Below are positions 42,417-51,367 of a stretch of 64,000 nt of DNA, piece after piece. The translations under genes were made by a program, and so were the position numbers. The notes beneath the pieces were generated by a model, which saw only the letters and a list, made by a program, of their open reading frames with translations, was not told the DNA's origin and did not search any database. Each line of letters begins with the position of its first letter. Position 1 is the stretch's first letter. Source of the stretch: Pseudomonadota bacterium (GTDB taxonomy: Bacteria; Pseudomonadota; Gammaproteobacteria; Steroidobacterales; Steroidobacteraceae); the NCBI GenBank assembly GCA_021777555.1, contig JAJYDK010000020.1:1-64000 (forward strand), given 5' to 3'.

Positions 42417-43844
42417 ATGCACAGTGCCGTCGCACACCCGGCTCGCCATCAGCCCTCGCTGCGCCTCCTGGCGGGCCAGGCCCTCAGCCGGGCCGCGGGT
42501 GCCCCGCTCGTCGGGGGCAACCGTGTCGAGCTGCTGATCGATGGCCAGGCGCATTTCGAGGCCTGGGCGGGCCTCATCGAATCCGCCCGCCAATACGTGC
42601 TGCTCGAGAACTACCTCATCGCCGATGACGCCGTGGGCCGGCGATTCCGCGATCTGCTGATCGCACGGGCCCGCGCCGGAGTGCAGGTCGCGGTGATCCA
42701 CGATTGGTTCGGCACTCTCGGTAACGCGCATCGGGCCTTCTTCGGCCCGCTGCGGGCGGCCGGCGTGGCGGTGCGCGCCTTCAATCCGCCACGCGTGGAG
42801 AGCCCGCTGGGCTGGATCGGCCGCGACCATCGGAAGCTCCTCGTGGTGGATGGCCGCATCGGCTCCATCTCCGGGGTGTGCCTCGCCGGCAAGTGGCTGG
42901 GCGATCCGGCCCAGGGCATCGCGCCCTGGCGCGACAGCGGCCTGCTGATCGAGGGGCCTGCGGTGGCCGACATCGAGAGCGCCTTCCGGGACAGCTGGGC
43001 GGTGCTCGGGCCGCGACTGTCGTTCCTCGCGACGCCGACCCCGCCATCTCGCGGCGAGGTGGCGCTGCGCGTCATCGCCACCCTGCCCGCGCACGGCGCC
43101 ATGTACCAACTCGACAGTCTGATCGCGGCCATGGCCACCCGGAGCCTGTGGATCAGCGATGCCTACTTCGTGGGGATACCCACGTACGTGCGGGGCCTCG
43201 CGGCGGCGGTCGCGGATGGAGTGGACGTGCGACTGCTGGTACCGGGCAACAACAACCTTCCAGCGGTCGCTGCGCTCTCGCGCGCGGGCTACAGACCGCT
43301 GCTCGAGGCCGGCATCCGCGTATTCGAGTGGAACGGCAGCATGATGCATGCCAAGACGGCGGTGGCCGATGGCCGTTGGGCGCGCGTCGGCTCCTCCAAT
43401 CTCAACCTGTCGAGTTGGCTCGCGAACTGCGAGATCGATGCTGCCGTCGAGGACGTCGGTTTCGCGGCGCAGATGGAGGCCCAGTATCTACGCGACCTCG
43501 ACCACTCCACCGAGCTGCTGCTGAGGGGCCGGCGGCCCGAGCCACGCGGCGAAGTGGCGCGCAACGCCCGCGGGGGCAGCTCCTCGCGCGCCGCCGCCAG
43601 CGCGTTGCGCCTGGCGAACACGGTGGGTGCGGCCATTTCCAATCGCCGGGTCCTGGCAAATTCCGAGCGCGGCGTACTGTCGATCGCTGGCGGCGTGCTG
43701 ATCGCGCTCGCCGCGCTCGGGTTCTGGCTGCCGGAGTTGCTTGCCTGGCCGGCGGCGGCCTTCGCCGCCTGGCTCGGCCTCAGCCTGCTGTGGCGGCGCT
43801 TTCGCCCGCCGCGCCGCCCCTCATCGCAGCCCCACCAGGACTGA
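42417..43844 (+). CDS. phospholipase D-family cardiolipin synthase (ClsB-like)
   Basis: A 475-residue protein with two HKD motifs: DHRKLLVVDGRIGSISG and MHAKTAVADGRWARVGSSNL. It has ARAGVQVAVIHDWFG and TRSLWISDAYF in the expected positions. It lacks the N-terminal membrane pair of ClsA and instead has two hydrophobic helices at the C-terminus (VLSIAGGVLIALAALGFWLP). It likely makes cardiolipin from phosphatidylglycerol or phosphatidylethanolamine. It follows the MaoC gene but is probably independent. Confidence 0.88.
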   Translation: MHSAVAHPARHQPSLRLLAGQALSRAAGAPLVGGNRVELLIDGQAHFEAWAGLIESARQYVLLENYLIADDAVGRRFRDLLIARARAGVQVAVIHDWFGTLGNAHRAFFGPLRAAGVAVRAFNPPRVESPLGWIGRDHRKLLVVDGRIGSISGVCLAGKWLGDPAQGIAPWRDSGLLIEGPAVADIESAFRDSWAVLGPRLSFLATPTPPSRGEVALRVIATLPAHGAMYQLDSLIAAMATRSLWISDAYFVGIPTYVRGLAAAVADGVDVRLLVPGNNNLPAVAALSRAGYRPLLEAGIRVFEWNGSMMHAKTAVADGRWARVGSSNLNLSSWLANCEIDAAVEDVGFAAQMEAQYLRDLDHSTELLLRGRRPEPRGEVARNARGGSSSRAAASALRLANTVGAAISNRRVLANSERGVLSIAGGVLIALAALGFWLPELLAWPAAAFAAWLGLSLLWRRFRPPRRPSSQPHQD

Positions 43845-43866
43845 GGGCCGGCGCAGCCGAGCCACA

Positions 43867-44466
43867 TCAGTCGGCGGCGAGATGCCGCGTGTCATTCCAG
43901 AGCCGCATCGTGGGCTCGCTCCGGTCGTGCTCGTAGCCGAGCACACTCACACTCGCGGTATCGAGGCTGAACAGGCCCCCCGCGCGAGGATCGAGCGCCA
44001 GCCAGCGCGCGGCCAGCACACGCATGATGTGCCCGCTCGAGACCAGCAGCGTGTTGCCTTCGATGGCCCGCGCCCGCGCGAGGATCCGATCGGCTCGCGC
44101 CCCGACCGCCTGCGGTGATTCTCCACCGGGGCATCCGTCGCGAAACAGCCGCCAGTCGGGCCGCTCTGCGCGGATGTCCGCCGTGCGCCGGCCTTCGTAC
44201 TCACCGTAATCCCACTCGACCAGATCAGGATCGGTCCGCGCCCGCGCGCCGAAACCGGCGAGCTCGCAGGTTCTCACGGCGCGCCGCAGCGGACTCACCA
44301 GCACCTGCGCGAATCTCACCCCGCACAGCCGCTGCGCCAGCTGGCGCGCGCTGCGCTCGCCGCGCTCGGTCAATGGGATGTCGGACAGTCCCGTGTGACG
44401 CCCCGACAAGCTCCATTCCGTCTCGCCATGGCGGACGAGAAAGACCTTCGGCGACTCATCATGCAT
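43867..44466 (-). CDS. histidine phosphatase family protein (phosphoglycerate mutase-like)
   Basis: A 199-residue protein of the histidine phosphatase superfamily. The catalytic motif is FLVRHGETEWSLSGRHTG near the N-terminus. The second histidine lies in LLVSSGHIMRVLAARWLALD, with conserved arginines in LVSPLRRAVRTCE and the acid residue in WDYGEYEG. Such proteins are GpmB- or CobC-like phosphatases; the substrate is not evident. ATG 44466 fits the family start; the frame extends to 44751. Confidence 0.87.
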   Translation of the reverse strand: MHDESPKVFLVRHGETEWSLSGRHTGLSDIPLTERGERSARQLAQRLCGVRFAQVLVSPLRRAVRTCELAGFGARARTDPDLVEWDYGEYEGRRTADIRAERPDWRLFRDGCPGGESPQAVGARADRILARARAIEGNTLLVSSGHIMRVLAARWLALDPRAGGLFSLDTASVSVLGYEHDRSEPTMRLWNDTRHLAAD

Positions 44467-44727
44467 CGTCTTCACTCCCGGGTGCGGACGTCCATCTGCC
44501 GCGAAAGGCCGGAGTATACGGTCAGCGCCTGCGAGCGCGAGGAATTGCGCCGGCATGGCCAACGCTGGCCGGCGTCCGCCGCAGCGCGAGCCGGGGCAAA
44601 ACATCCGGAAAGCTACGCATTGCATCCGCCTCCCCGCAGGCGCGAAATGGACTCGCGCCGAACCCAAGTGCCGGACGCGCTCATGTCGCTGCCGGCCGAT
44701 GATTTTAAGCCATTGGAGATCCATGCC

Positions 44728-45204
44728 ATGCGTGTACAAGAGATCATGCACACTCAGGTCAGTTCATGCGGGTCCGAGGACTCCCTCGAGCACGCCGCGC
44801 AGCTCATGTGGGAGAACGATTGCGGAGCCCTGCCGGTGTGCGCGGGCGACGGGATCAACCGGGTCATCGGCATGATCACCGACCGCGACATCGCCATGAA
44901 TGCCCTGTTCCAACACCAGATGCTCAAGGACCTCAAGGTCAAGGACGCGATGTCGAAATCGGTCGAGACCTGCCGCTCATCCGACTCGGTGTCCCAGGCG
45001 GAGAAGATCATGCGGGAAGCGCGCATCCGCCGCCTGCCGGTCCTGGACGGGTCGGGCTCGCTCGCCGGCATCGTCTCGCTCGCCGACCTCGCCCGCGAGG
45101 CCAGCCGTGAGCGCATGCGCGACCACAAGGACGTCACCGAGACGGAAATCTGCAGCACCCTCGCCGCGATCGTCAAGCCGCCCAAGGAAGCGCTCGCCGC
45201 CTGA
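44728..45204 (+). CDS. tandem CBS-domain protein
   Basis: A 158-residue protein made of two CBS domains (VQEIMHTQVSSCGSEDSLEH and LKVKDAMSKSVETCRSSDSV), each ending in the typical DRDIA and LADLA segments. CBS pairs bind adenosyl ligands and act as energy or redox sensors. ATG 44728 follows GGAG by 9 bases; the frame is open further upstream. No enzyme or transporter domain is attached and the partner is unknown. Confidence 0.85.
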   Translation: MRVQEIMHTQVSSCGSEDSLEHAAQLMWENDCGALPVCAGDGINRVIGMITDRDIAMNALFQHQMLKDLKVKDAMSKSVETCRSSDSVSQAEKIMREARIRRLPVLDGSGSLAGIVSLADLAREASRERMRDHKDVTETEICSTLAAIVKPPKEALAA

Positions 45205-45270
45205 TCCAAGGCTGCGAGCCGGCATCCCGGGTTCCGGACCGCCGTACCCGGCCCGGAACCGGTGTGCGGC

Positions 45271-46662
45271 TCAAAGGGATGCGGACTCCGTGAGATCCGG
45301 GTTGTGCCAGCCCGAGGACGGTGCCAGGCGATCGGCCTGATTCGGCCCCCAGGTGCCGGGCTCGTAGACGTGAACGGGGGTGGCCGCTTCGAGAACCGGA
45401 TCGACGATGCGCCACGCCTCTTCCACGTAGTCCTGACGCGCGAAGAGGGTGCGGTCGCCCGCCATTGCGTCGGTGAGCACCCGCTCATAGGCGTCCATCT
45501 CGTTCGGGCCCGCGTGGCGACTCGCCATGAGCTCGGCCGGCTGCCCGACCGCCTTCTCCTCCTCGTCCATCACGTTCAGTCCGATGGCGAGCTCATTCAC
45601 CGGGCTGATGCGCAATCTGAAGTAGTTGTTACGCGGCGTCCACGTCGGGAAAACCGTCGGCGGCCGCCGCAGCTCCGCGACGACCTCCGTGCAGGTCACC
45701 GCAAGCGATTTGCCGGCGCGGATGAAAAACGGCACCCCCTGCCATCGCCAGTTGTCGATCTCGAGGCGCAGCGCCGCGAATGTCTCGGTCCTCGAGCCCG
45801 GCGCGACGCCCTTCTCATCGAGGTAGCCGCGGAATTGTCCCCGCACGAGATCCACGGCCGCGAGCGGCGGTATCGCTTTCAACACCTTGACCTTCTCATC
45901 GCGCAGCGCCTCGCTGTCGGTACGCACCGGAGGCTCCATCGCGAGGTAGGTGAGCACCTGGAACAGGTGATTCTGGATGACATCGCGCACCGTGCCCGTC
46001 TGGTCGTAGAACGCGCCGCGGCCCTGGACGCCGAAATCCTCGGCCATCGTGATCTGCACGTTGCTGATGTTGTAGCGGTTCCAGAAGGCCTCGAGCATCG
46101 CGTTGGTGAAGCGAAAGAACGCCATGTTGTGGACCGGCCGTTTGCCGAGGTAGTGATCTATGCGGAAGATGCAGCTCTCGTCGAACACGGCATGCAGGGT
46201 CCGGTTGAGCTCCCGGGCCGACTGCAGGTCGTGTCCGAACGGTTTCTCGACCACGACGCGCGTTCCCGCCGCGGTGCACCCGGTCGCGGCCAGCTGCTGC
46301 ACGACGACGGAGAACATCGAGGGTGGAATGGCGAGGTAGTGCGCGGGACGCTGGGCACCGCCCAGGGCTTTGCGAAGCGAGCGAAACGTCGCGGCGTCGG
46401 CATAGTCCCCGTCGACGTAGGCGAGAAGCGACAGGAGCTTCGCGAAGGCCTGCGGATCGACGCCGCCGCCATGCTTCTCGAGGCTGTCCCGCGCCCGCTC
46501 CCGGAGCTGCTCGAGGGTCCAGCCCGCCTTGGCGACACCGATGACCGGGACATTCAGTGTGCCGCGCTTCACCATCGTCTGCAGCGCCGGGAAGATCTTC
46601 TTGTGGGCCAGGTCTCCGGTCGCGCCGAAGAACACCAGAGCGTCATTGCTTACTTCCTGCAT
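45271..46662 (-). CDS. zwf: glucose-6-phosphate 1-dehydrogenase
   Basis: The first enzyme of the oxidative pentose phosphate and Entner-Doudoroff routes; it yields NADPH and 6-phosphogluconolactone. The 463-residue product has the nucleotide-binding FFGATGDLAHKKIFPAL and the catalytic motif RIDHYLGKRPVHNM with its lysine and histidine. FIRAGKSLAVT carries the substrate-binding lysine region. ATG 46662 has AGGTGG upstream. Pgl and edd/eda are not adjacent. Confidence 0.95.
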   Translation of the reverse strand: MQEVSNDALVFFGATGDLAHKKIFPALQTMVKRGTLNVPVIGVAKAGWTLEQLRERARDSLEKHGGGVDPQAFAKLLSLLAYVDGDYADAATFRSLRKALGGAQRPAHYLAIPPSMFSVVVQQLAATGCTAAGTRVVVEKPFGHDLQSARELNRTLHAVFDESCIFRIDHYLGKRPVHNMAFFRFTNAMLEAFWNRYNISNVQITMAEDFGVQGRGAFYDQTGTVRDVIQNHLFQVLTYLAMEPPVRTDSEALRDEKVKVLKAIPPLAAVDLVRGQFRGYLDEKGVAPGSRTETFAALRLEIDNWRWQGVPFFIRAGKSLAVTCTEVVAELRRPPTVFPTWTPRNNYFRLRISPVNELAIGLNVMDEEEKAVGQPAELMASRHAGPNEMDAYERVLTDAMAGDRTLFARQDYVEEAWRIVDPVLEAATPVHVYEPGTWGPNQADRLAPSSGWHNPDLTESASL

Positions 46663-46759
46663 ATCCACCTCGCGTGATCCAGGCATGGCTCGTCGTGCCG
46701 ATTATCACCGCCCAACGCCCCGACCGCTCGCACGATCGCCGCCCGGGTTCCCCCTTCGA

Positions 46760-48214
46760 TCAGGACAGCCACCGGCGCAGCAACCCCGAGAGGCGTTGCA
46801 CCCGCTTCCCGTAGGGTGGGAAGAATATCCGCGCCAGCATCAGCTTCGCCTCGAGCACGGCCCTCTCGTGCGAGAACGCGCGGATGCCCCACTCACCGTG
46901 ATAGCTGCCGATGCCGGAGTGATTGACCCCGCCGAACGGCAGGTTGTGATGCAGGAACTGCGCTGCCGCGTGATTGATGCAGGTGCCGCCGGCGCTGGTC
47001 CGCTCGATCACGTGCTGCGCGCTCGAGCGGTTGCGCGTCCAGAGGTACATCGCGAGCGGCTTCGGCGCGCCATTGATCCGGTCGATCACCGCATCGAGCG
47101 ACTGGTACGGGATGAGCGGCAGCAGCGGTCCGAAGATCTCCTCGTTCATGATGCGGGCCTCATCGGGAACCTGCGTCAACAGCGTCGGAGCGATGAAGCG
47201 TCGCGGGAGATCGGCCTCGCCCCCATAGGGCAGCTGCGCGCCGCGCGCGCGAGCATCCTCGAGGAGAGCGATCAGGCGCTGCGTGTGGCGCTCGTTGACG
47301 ATGCGTCCGAAGTCCCGGGCCTCGAGCGCGTGGGCGCCGCCGTACCAGGCGTCCAGGCGCCGCTTGAACAATTCCAGCACCTTGTCATGGACGGCCGCGT
47401 GCACGTAGACATGGTCCGGCGCGATGCAGGTCTGGCCGGCATTGAGGAACTTGGTCCAGGCGAGGGTCTTCACCGCGACATCGAGGTCCGCGGTCTCATC
47501 GATGATGACGGGGGATTTGCCGCCGAGCTCGAGCGTGACGCTCGCAAGGTGCTTCGCGGCGGCGGCCATCACGACCTTGCCGATCTCCGGAGCACCGGTG
47601 AAAAACAGATGATCGAAGGGCAGCGTGAGCAGTTCCCCGGCCACGGAGGCGTCTCCCTCGAACACCGCGACCTCGTGCGCATCGAAGACCTCACGGACGA
47701 TTTTCGCGAGCACCGCCGAGCAGCGCGGCGCGAATTCCGAGGTCTTGAGGATGGCGGTATTGCCGCAGGCCACGGCCGGAATGAGCGGGCCGAGCGCGAG
47801 CACCAGGGGATAATTCCACGGCGAGATGATCAGGCAGCGCCCCCGGGGCTCGCGCCGGACCCAGGCGCGCGTGCCGAACAACAGCGCGGTGGATCGCACC
47901 CGGCGCGGCCGCAGCCACGCTCCCAGGCGCCGGCGGTGCTCGGCAAGGTCCGCCAGCAGCGGCACGAGCTCTGCCAGGTCGGTCTCGGCGGCGGGGCGTC
48001 CGAGATCCTCGGCGGTGGCCTGCAGGATCTGCTCGCGGTGCGCCAGCAGGCTCTCGCGCAACCGCTCGAGCTTGCCGATGCGCTCCTTCAGCGTCGAGCT
48101 GCGCAGGCGCAGTGCGGTCGCGCGCTGCGCCTCGAACACCCGGCGGATGTCAGCGGCGAGCGCCGGCGTCAATGCGCCAGGGGGCTCGCCGCAAGCGCGC
48201 TCCGGAACACTCAC
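46760..48214 (-). CDS. NAD(P)-dependent aldehyde dehydrogenase (coniferyl/fatty aldehyde type)
   Basis: A 484-residue class 3-like aldehyde dehydrogenase. The catalytic cysteine is in KFLNAGQTCIAPDHVYV and the glutamate in SVTLELGGKSPVI. The nucleotide loop is FFTGAPEIGKVVM, and IISPWNYPL is typical. The C-terminal hydrophobic stretch (LARIFFPPYGKRVQRLSGLL) resembles membrane-targeted fatty aldehyde dehydrogenases and CalB-type enzymes. GTG 48214 overlaps the stop of the upstream small gene (GTGA). The substrate is inferred only at the level of medium/long-chain or aromatic aldehydes. Confidence 0.88.
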   Translation of the reverse strand: MSVPERACGEPPGALTPALAADIRRVFEAQRATALRLRSSTLKERIGKLERLRESLLAHREQILQATAEDLGRPAAETDLAELVPLLADLAEHRRRLGAWLRPRRVRSTALLFGTRAWVRREPRGRCLIISPWNYPLVLALGPLIPAVACGNTAILKTSEFAPRCSAVLAKIVREVFDAHEVAVFEGDASVAGELLTLPFDHLFFTGAPEIGKVVMAAAAKHLASVTLELGGKSPVIIDETADLDVAVKTLAWTKFLNAGQTCIAPDHVYVHAAVHDKVLELFKRRLDAWYGGAHALEARDFGRIVNERHTQRLIALLEDARARGAQLPYGGEADLPRRFIAPTLLTQVPDEARIMNEEIFGPLLPLIPYQSLDAVIDRINGAPKPLAMYLWTRNRSSAQHVIERTSAGGTCINHAAAQFLHHNLPFGGVNHSGIGSYHGEWGIRAFSHERAVLEAKLMLARIFFPPYGKRVQRLSGLLRRWLS

Positions 48215-48639
48215 TGCTGCTTGCCCGGGCCGTATTTCTCCTCGCAATCCACCGCCGTCCCTGGTTCGCGAATCTTCTGCCATTCCCGCGCCGCGGCATG
48301 GCCTCGATCTTCAGCCGACATTCGCGAGTGCATGGCAACGGTGCCGTGATCGTCGAAAGTTCGTGCGAGCAGTGGGGGTGGAGGAAATCGACCCATTTTG
48401 AGGTTCCAGTATGCCCACGAGCGAGGGTCGATGATCCCCGGAGGCGCTCTGTCGAGCGCATGGAGAAAATCCTCATCAGAGACATATTGCCGAATCACTT
48501 GCATGTCCGCGTGCCGAGCGTAGGTCATCGCGTAGGCGAGGAATCGAACCGGGTCTGCGAGCGCCTTCTCAGGCTCCTCGAACCAGACGATTCGCCGCGC
48601 CACGTCCAACGTACCAGGCGTAACGGGGATGGCCTTCAT
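48211..48639 (-). CDS. hypothetical partner of AbiEii-type nucleotidyltransferase
   Basis: A 142-residue soluble protein. The conserved-looking core is RIVWFEEPEKALADPVRFLA, then DPRSWAYWNLKMGRFPPPPL. I recall proteins of this look accompanying AbiEii-family nucleotidyltransferases, but no function is established and no DNA-binding fold is visible. Its ATG overlaps the stop of the upstream nucleotidyltransferase (ATGA), and its stop overlaps the next gene (GTGA). Strict coupling suggests it works with the nucleotidyltransferase, perhaps as antitoxin. Confidence 0.65.
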   Translation of the reverse strand: MKAIPVTPGTLDVARRIVWFEEPEKALADPVRFLAYAMTYARHADMQVIRQYVSDEDFLHALDRAPPGIIDPRSWAYWNLKMGRFPPPPLLARTFDDHGTVAMHSRMSAEDRGHAAAREWQKIREPGTAVDCEEKYGPGKQQ

Positions 48640-49322
48640 AAACTGAGCCCATGTTCACGGTCTTTCTGCAACGCAAAGGACTCGACACTGGGCAGATGAT
48701 CCAGATCCACTTCCCTTACGGCATTCACCAGACGGAATTTCATGTCCGCAGGGAGATCACGCAGGTTGCCATCGTCGAAGTACGACAGAGCCTTCAGGGT
48801 GATTTCCGGATTGAACGAGCTCCCGTACAGTTTCTGCGCGGCCGCCAGCGCGATCGGCAACCCAACCCGCCCCAGTCGAATCAGAGCATCCATGTCCGTG
48901 TAGTCCTTTGCCTCTGCGCGAACCTGAAGTACCGACGCCTTGGTGCCGGCCAGGTCGAGGAGCGAGGCGATCTTCAGGCCGTTGTCTTTGGCGATGAGCG
49001 GCGAAGCCAGGCGGGGCAGCTTGGGCACCCCGAAGAAGGACACTTTGACGGGAGCGCCGCGATCAACGATGGCGGTGAGCGTGTTCTTATCACGCTGGAT
49101 AACGTCGGCGCCCTGCAGAAACGGGATGCCCTCCTCCAGAGCGGCGACGTCAATGGTCCGACTGCCGAAAAAATCGAAATCAGTGGATTGGCGATGACCC
49201 AGATGCAGCGCCAGCGCCGTTCCGCCGTAGAGCGTGAACTCATCAGGCACGGAGGACAGCTCTACCCAGAGCCGCCGCTGTGCTTCAGGCAGCACCTCCA
49301 GCCGAGGGGAAAATTCCCGCAT
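48636..49322 (-). CDS. AbiEii/AbiGii-family nucleotidyltransferase (candidate toxin)
   Basis: A 228-residue protein with the nucleotidyltransferase signature TLYGGTALALHLGHRQSTDF followed by DFF, which gives the GG...DxD pattern of AbiEii-type enzymes. Downstream, DLAGTKASVLQVRAEAKDY is also family-typical. AbiEii (type IV toxin-antitoxin) enzymes transfer nucleotides and arrest growth or abort phage infection. The usual AbiEi winged-helix antitoxin is not upstream; instead a 142-residue partner follows with a 4-base overlap. ATG 49322 or GTG 49331 may be the start. Confidence 0.8.
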   Translation of the reverse strand: MREFSPRLEVLPEAQRRLWVELSSVPDEFTLYGGTALALHLGHRQSTDFDFFGSRTIDVAALEEGIPFLQGADVIQRDKNTLTAIVDRGAPVKVSFFGVPKLPRLASPLIAKDNGLKIASLLDLAGTKASVLQVRAEAKDYTDMDALIRLGRVGLPIALAAAQKLYGSSFNPEITLKALSYFDDGNLRDLPADMKFRLVNAVREVDLDHLPSVESFALQKDREHGLSL

Positions 49323-49468
49323 GCGCAACACTCGTTCGAGCCGGCATGTTCACCGACGGTCAATCAAAGAATACAGCGATCCGGCCGTTGCGCACAGACA
49401 GCGCCCGCCCGTCGCGCGATCCAGCCCATTGGAGGACCGTTCCCGGGTTCCGTGCCACAACGATCGCA

Positions 49469-50347
49469 TCAGATCAGCGACTTCTCGAACCAGTGCTGCG
49501 CATACGGGTTCTCATTGTAGCGGGAGATTTCGCGGTACCCCGAACCCCGGTAGAGGCACAGCGCCTCGGCGAGGGAGCCGTGGGTATCGAGACGCACGGT
49601 GCCGAGCTTGCACGCCTTCCCCACCTGCTCCAGCGCCTCGAGAAGGCGGCGGCCGACACCGAGCCCGCGCACCTGCGGCGCTATCCACATGCGCTTGATC
49701 TCCCCCACACCGGGGGCAAGGGTGCGCAGGGCGCCGCAGCCGACGGGGTCACCGAACAGACGCGCGACGATCATGCAGCCTGAGGGTGGCGCGAATTCGC
49801 CCGCGGCCGGCCCATCGTCGGCGCCGAGCTCGAATCCACCCGGGAAGCGCGCTGCGAGCTCCTCGTAGTAGCGATCGAGGCAGTGCCGGGCGTCCTCGCT
49901 TCGCGGGTCCGCCGGGGTGAACTCGATGCTCGAGGCGCGCAGCAATCGCTCGACCTCGACCATCGCGGACACGAGCCGCCGCGCCTGCTCGCCACTCAGG
50001 GGCGCAAGCATGGAGCGCGCAAGATCATTGGAGAGGGCATCGAGCCGCTCGAGCTCGGCGAGCCCCGAGCGCGTCAGGCGCGCAATCCGCACGCGCCCGT
50101 CGGAGCCCGCGGGCTCGGTCCTGACCAGCTTCTTGCGCTCGAGCGCGCGCAGCAGGCGGCTCGAAAACCCGGAATCGAGACCCAGCCGCGCGCGCAGCGC
50201 ACGGACGGAGGCGCCGTGGGTGCCAATCTCGAACATCACCCGCGACTCGACGAGCGGACGGTCGCGTCCGAGATATTTCTCGTTGAGCACCCCGAGGCGG
50301 CGCGTGACCGTACGATTGAACGCCCGGATTCGCTCGATGTCGTCCAT
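49469..50347 (-). CDS. MarR-family regulator fused to GNAT acetyltransferase
   Basis: A 292-residue fusion. Residues about 1-145 are a MarR winged helix (VRALRARLGLDSGFSSRLLR; wing GSDGRVRIARLTRSG). Residues about 165-292 are a GNAT domain with acetyl-CoA loop IAPQVRGLGVGRRLLEALE and the ending RYNENPYAQHWFEKSL. This MarR-GNAT architecture is recurrent in proteobacteria; the acetylated target is unknown. It lies 10 bp from the LysR gene on the same strand. Confidence 0.88.
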   Translation of the reverse strand: MDDIERIRAFNRTVTRRLGVLNEKYLGRDRPLVESRVMFEIGTHGASVRALRARLGLDSGFSSRLLRALERKKLVRTEPAGSDGRVRIARLTRSGLAELERLDALSNDLARSMLAPLSGEQARRLVSAMVEVERLLRASSIEFTPADPRSEDARHCLDRYYEELAARFPGGFELGADDGPAAGEFAPPSGCMIVARLFGDPVGCGALRTLAPGVGEIKRMWIAPQVRGLGVGRRLLEALEQVGKACKLGTVRLDTHGSLAEALCLYRGSGYREISRYNENPYAQHWFEKSLI

Positions 50348-50356
50348 TGTCTGACT

Positions 50357-51271
50357 TTAGTCAGAAATATGCGGGCCGGCAAGTGCCGCAGCCTTCGCCT
50401 GCTCGATGAAGTGACGCACGACGGCCGAGCGCTCATCCGTCCGATAGGCGGTGCCGAGCAGCGCATGCAACGGCTCACCCTGCAGCGGGACATAGACCAC
50501 CGTCCGTGGCTGCAGCGAGCGCATGCTGGCCGGGACGATGGATATCCCGAGCGACGCCCCGACCAGGTTGATCGTGGAGGACAGCTGGGGCGCATGCTGA
50601 CCCACCCGCGGCGTGAAGCCCGCCGCCTCGCAGGCGCTCACCACCTCATCGGCGAGCCCGGGCCGCACGGTGCGCGGATAGAGAATGAAGGTCTCGGCGG
50701 CGAGATCCGTCAGCACCACGCTGCGGCGCCTCGCGAGCCGATGGCCTCCCGGCACCGCCACCACCAGGGGCTCCTTTTCCAGCAGGTCGAACGCCAGCCC
50801 CCGCTCCTCCCGCAACGGCGGACGCACGAATCCCACATCGATCCGGTCCTCGCGCAGTGCCATTGCGAGTTCCGTCGAGGGATGCTCCTCGAGCGAGACC
50901 TCGACATCAGGATAGGCGGCCCGGAAGCCGCGCAACGCCGAGGTCACCAGCGGATTGAAGGAAGCGGATTCCGTGAAGCCCACCCTGACGCGCCCGGTGG
51001 CGCCTCGGGCCGCTGAGCGCGCGAGCCGCGCGGCATTGCGCACCTCATCGAGAATGCGCGCCGCCTCACTCGCGAACGCCTGGCCCGCATCCGTCAGGGC
51101 GATCCGGTAAGACGAGCGGTCGATGAGCGTGACGCCGAGCTCCGCCTCGAGCGCCTTGATCTGCTGGGTGAGCGGTGGCTGTGAAATGTTGAGCCGGCGA
51201 GCGGCGCGCGTGAAATTCAGCTCTTCGGCGACGCTGAGAAAGTACCTGAGGTGGCGCAGCTCCATATCCAT
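50357..51271 (-). CDS. LysR-family regulator, probably of the methylcitrate genes
   Basis: A 304-residue LysR regulator. The N-terminal helix-turn-helix is [20 protein letters not shown], and the substrate-binding domain follows ([20 protein letters not shown]). The start is taken as ATG 51271 ([11 protein letters not shown]); 51265 is possible. It is divergent from prpC with a 96-bp AT-rich gap, the classic arrangement for a LysR activator of the adjacent operon. The inducer could be 2-methylcitrate or a related acid; this is inferred. Most prp operons use PrpR or GntR regulators instead. Confidence 0.88.
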   Translation of the reverse strand: MDMELRHLRYFLSVAEELNFTRAARRLNISQPPLTQQIKALEAELGVTLIDRSSYRIALTDAGQAFASEAARILDEVRNAARLARSAARGATGRVRVGFTESASFNPLVTSALRGFRAAYPDVEVSLEEHPSTELAMALREDRIDVGFVRPPLREERGLAFDLLEKEPLVVAVPGGHRLARRRSVVLTDLAAETFILYPRTVRPGLADEVVSACEAAGFTPRVGQHAPQLSSTINLVGASLGISIVPASMRSLQPRTVVYVPLQGEPLHALLGTAYRTDERSAVVRHFIEQAKAAALAGPHISD

Positions 51272-51280
51272 ACTTTTCGC

Positions 51281-51320
51281 ATATCGAGATGCCATTTTCA
51301 ATATATTTTCCATAGGCATT
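51281..51320. promoter_or_regulatory. AT-rich divergent control region, LysR-prpC
   Basis: The 96-bp gap contains CATATCGAGATG, then ATGCC (51290-51294) and GGCAT (51316-51320) as an inverted pair around the AT-rich core TTTTCAATATATTTTCC. This is the only AT-rich block nearby and probably holds both promoters and the LysR site. Confidence 0.45.
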
Positions 51321-51367
51321 CCGCGGAGCTACAGTGCCGCCGTGACCATGAGCGAGCGGCGCATCCC

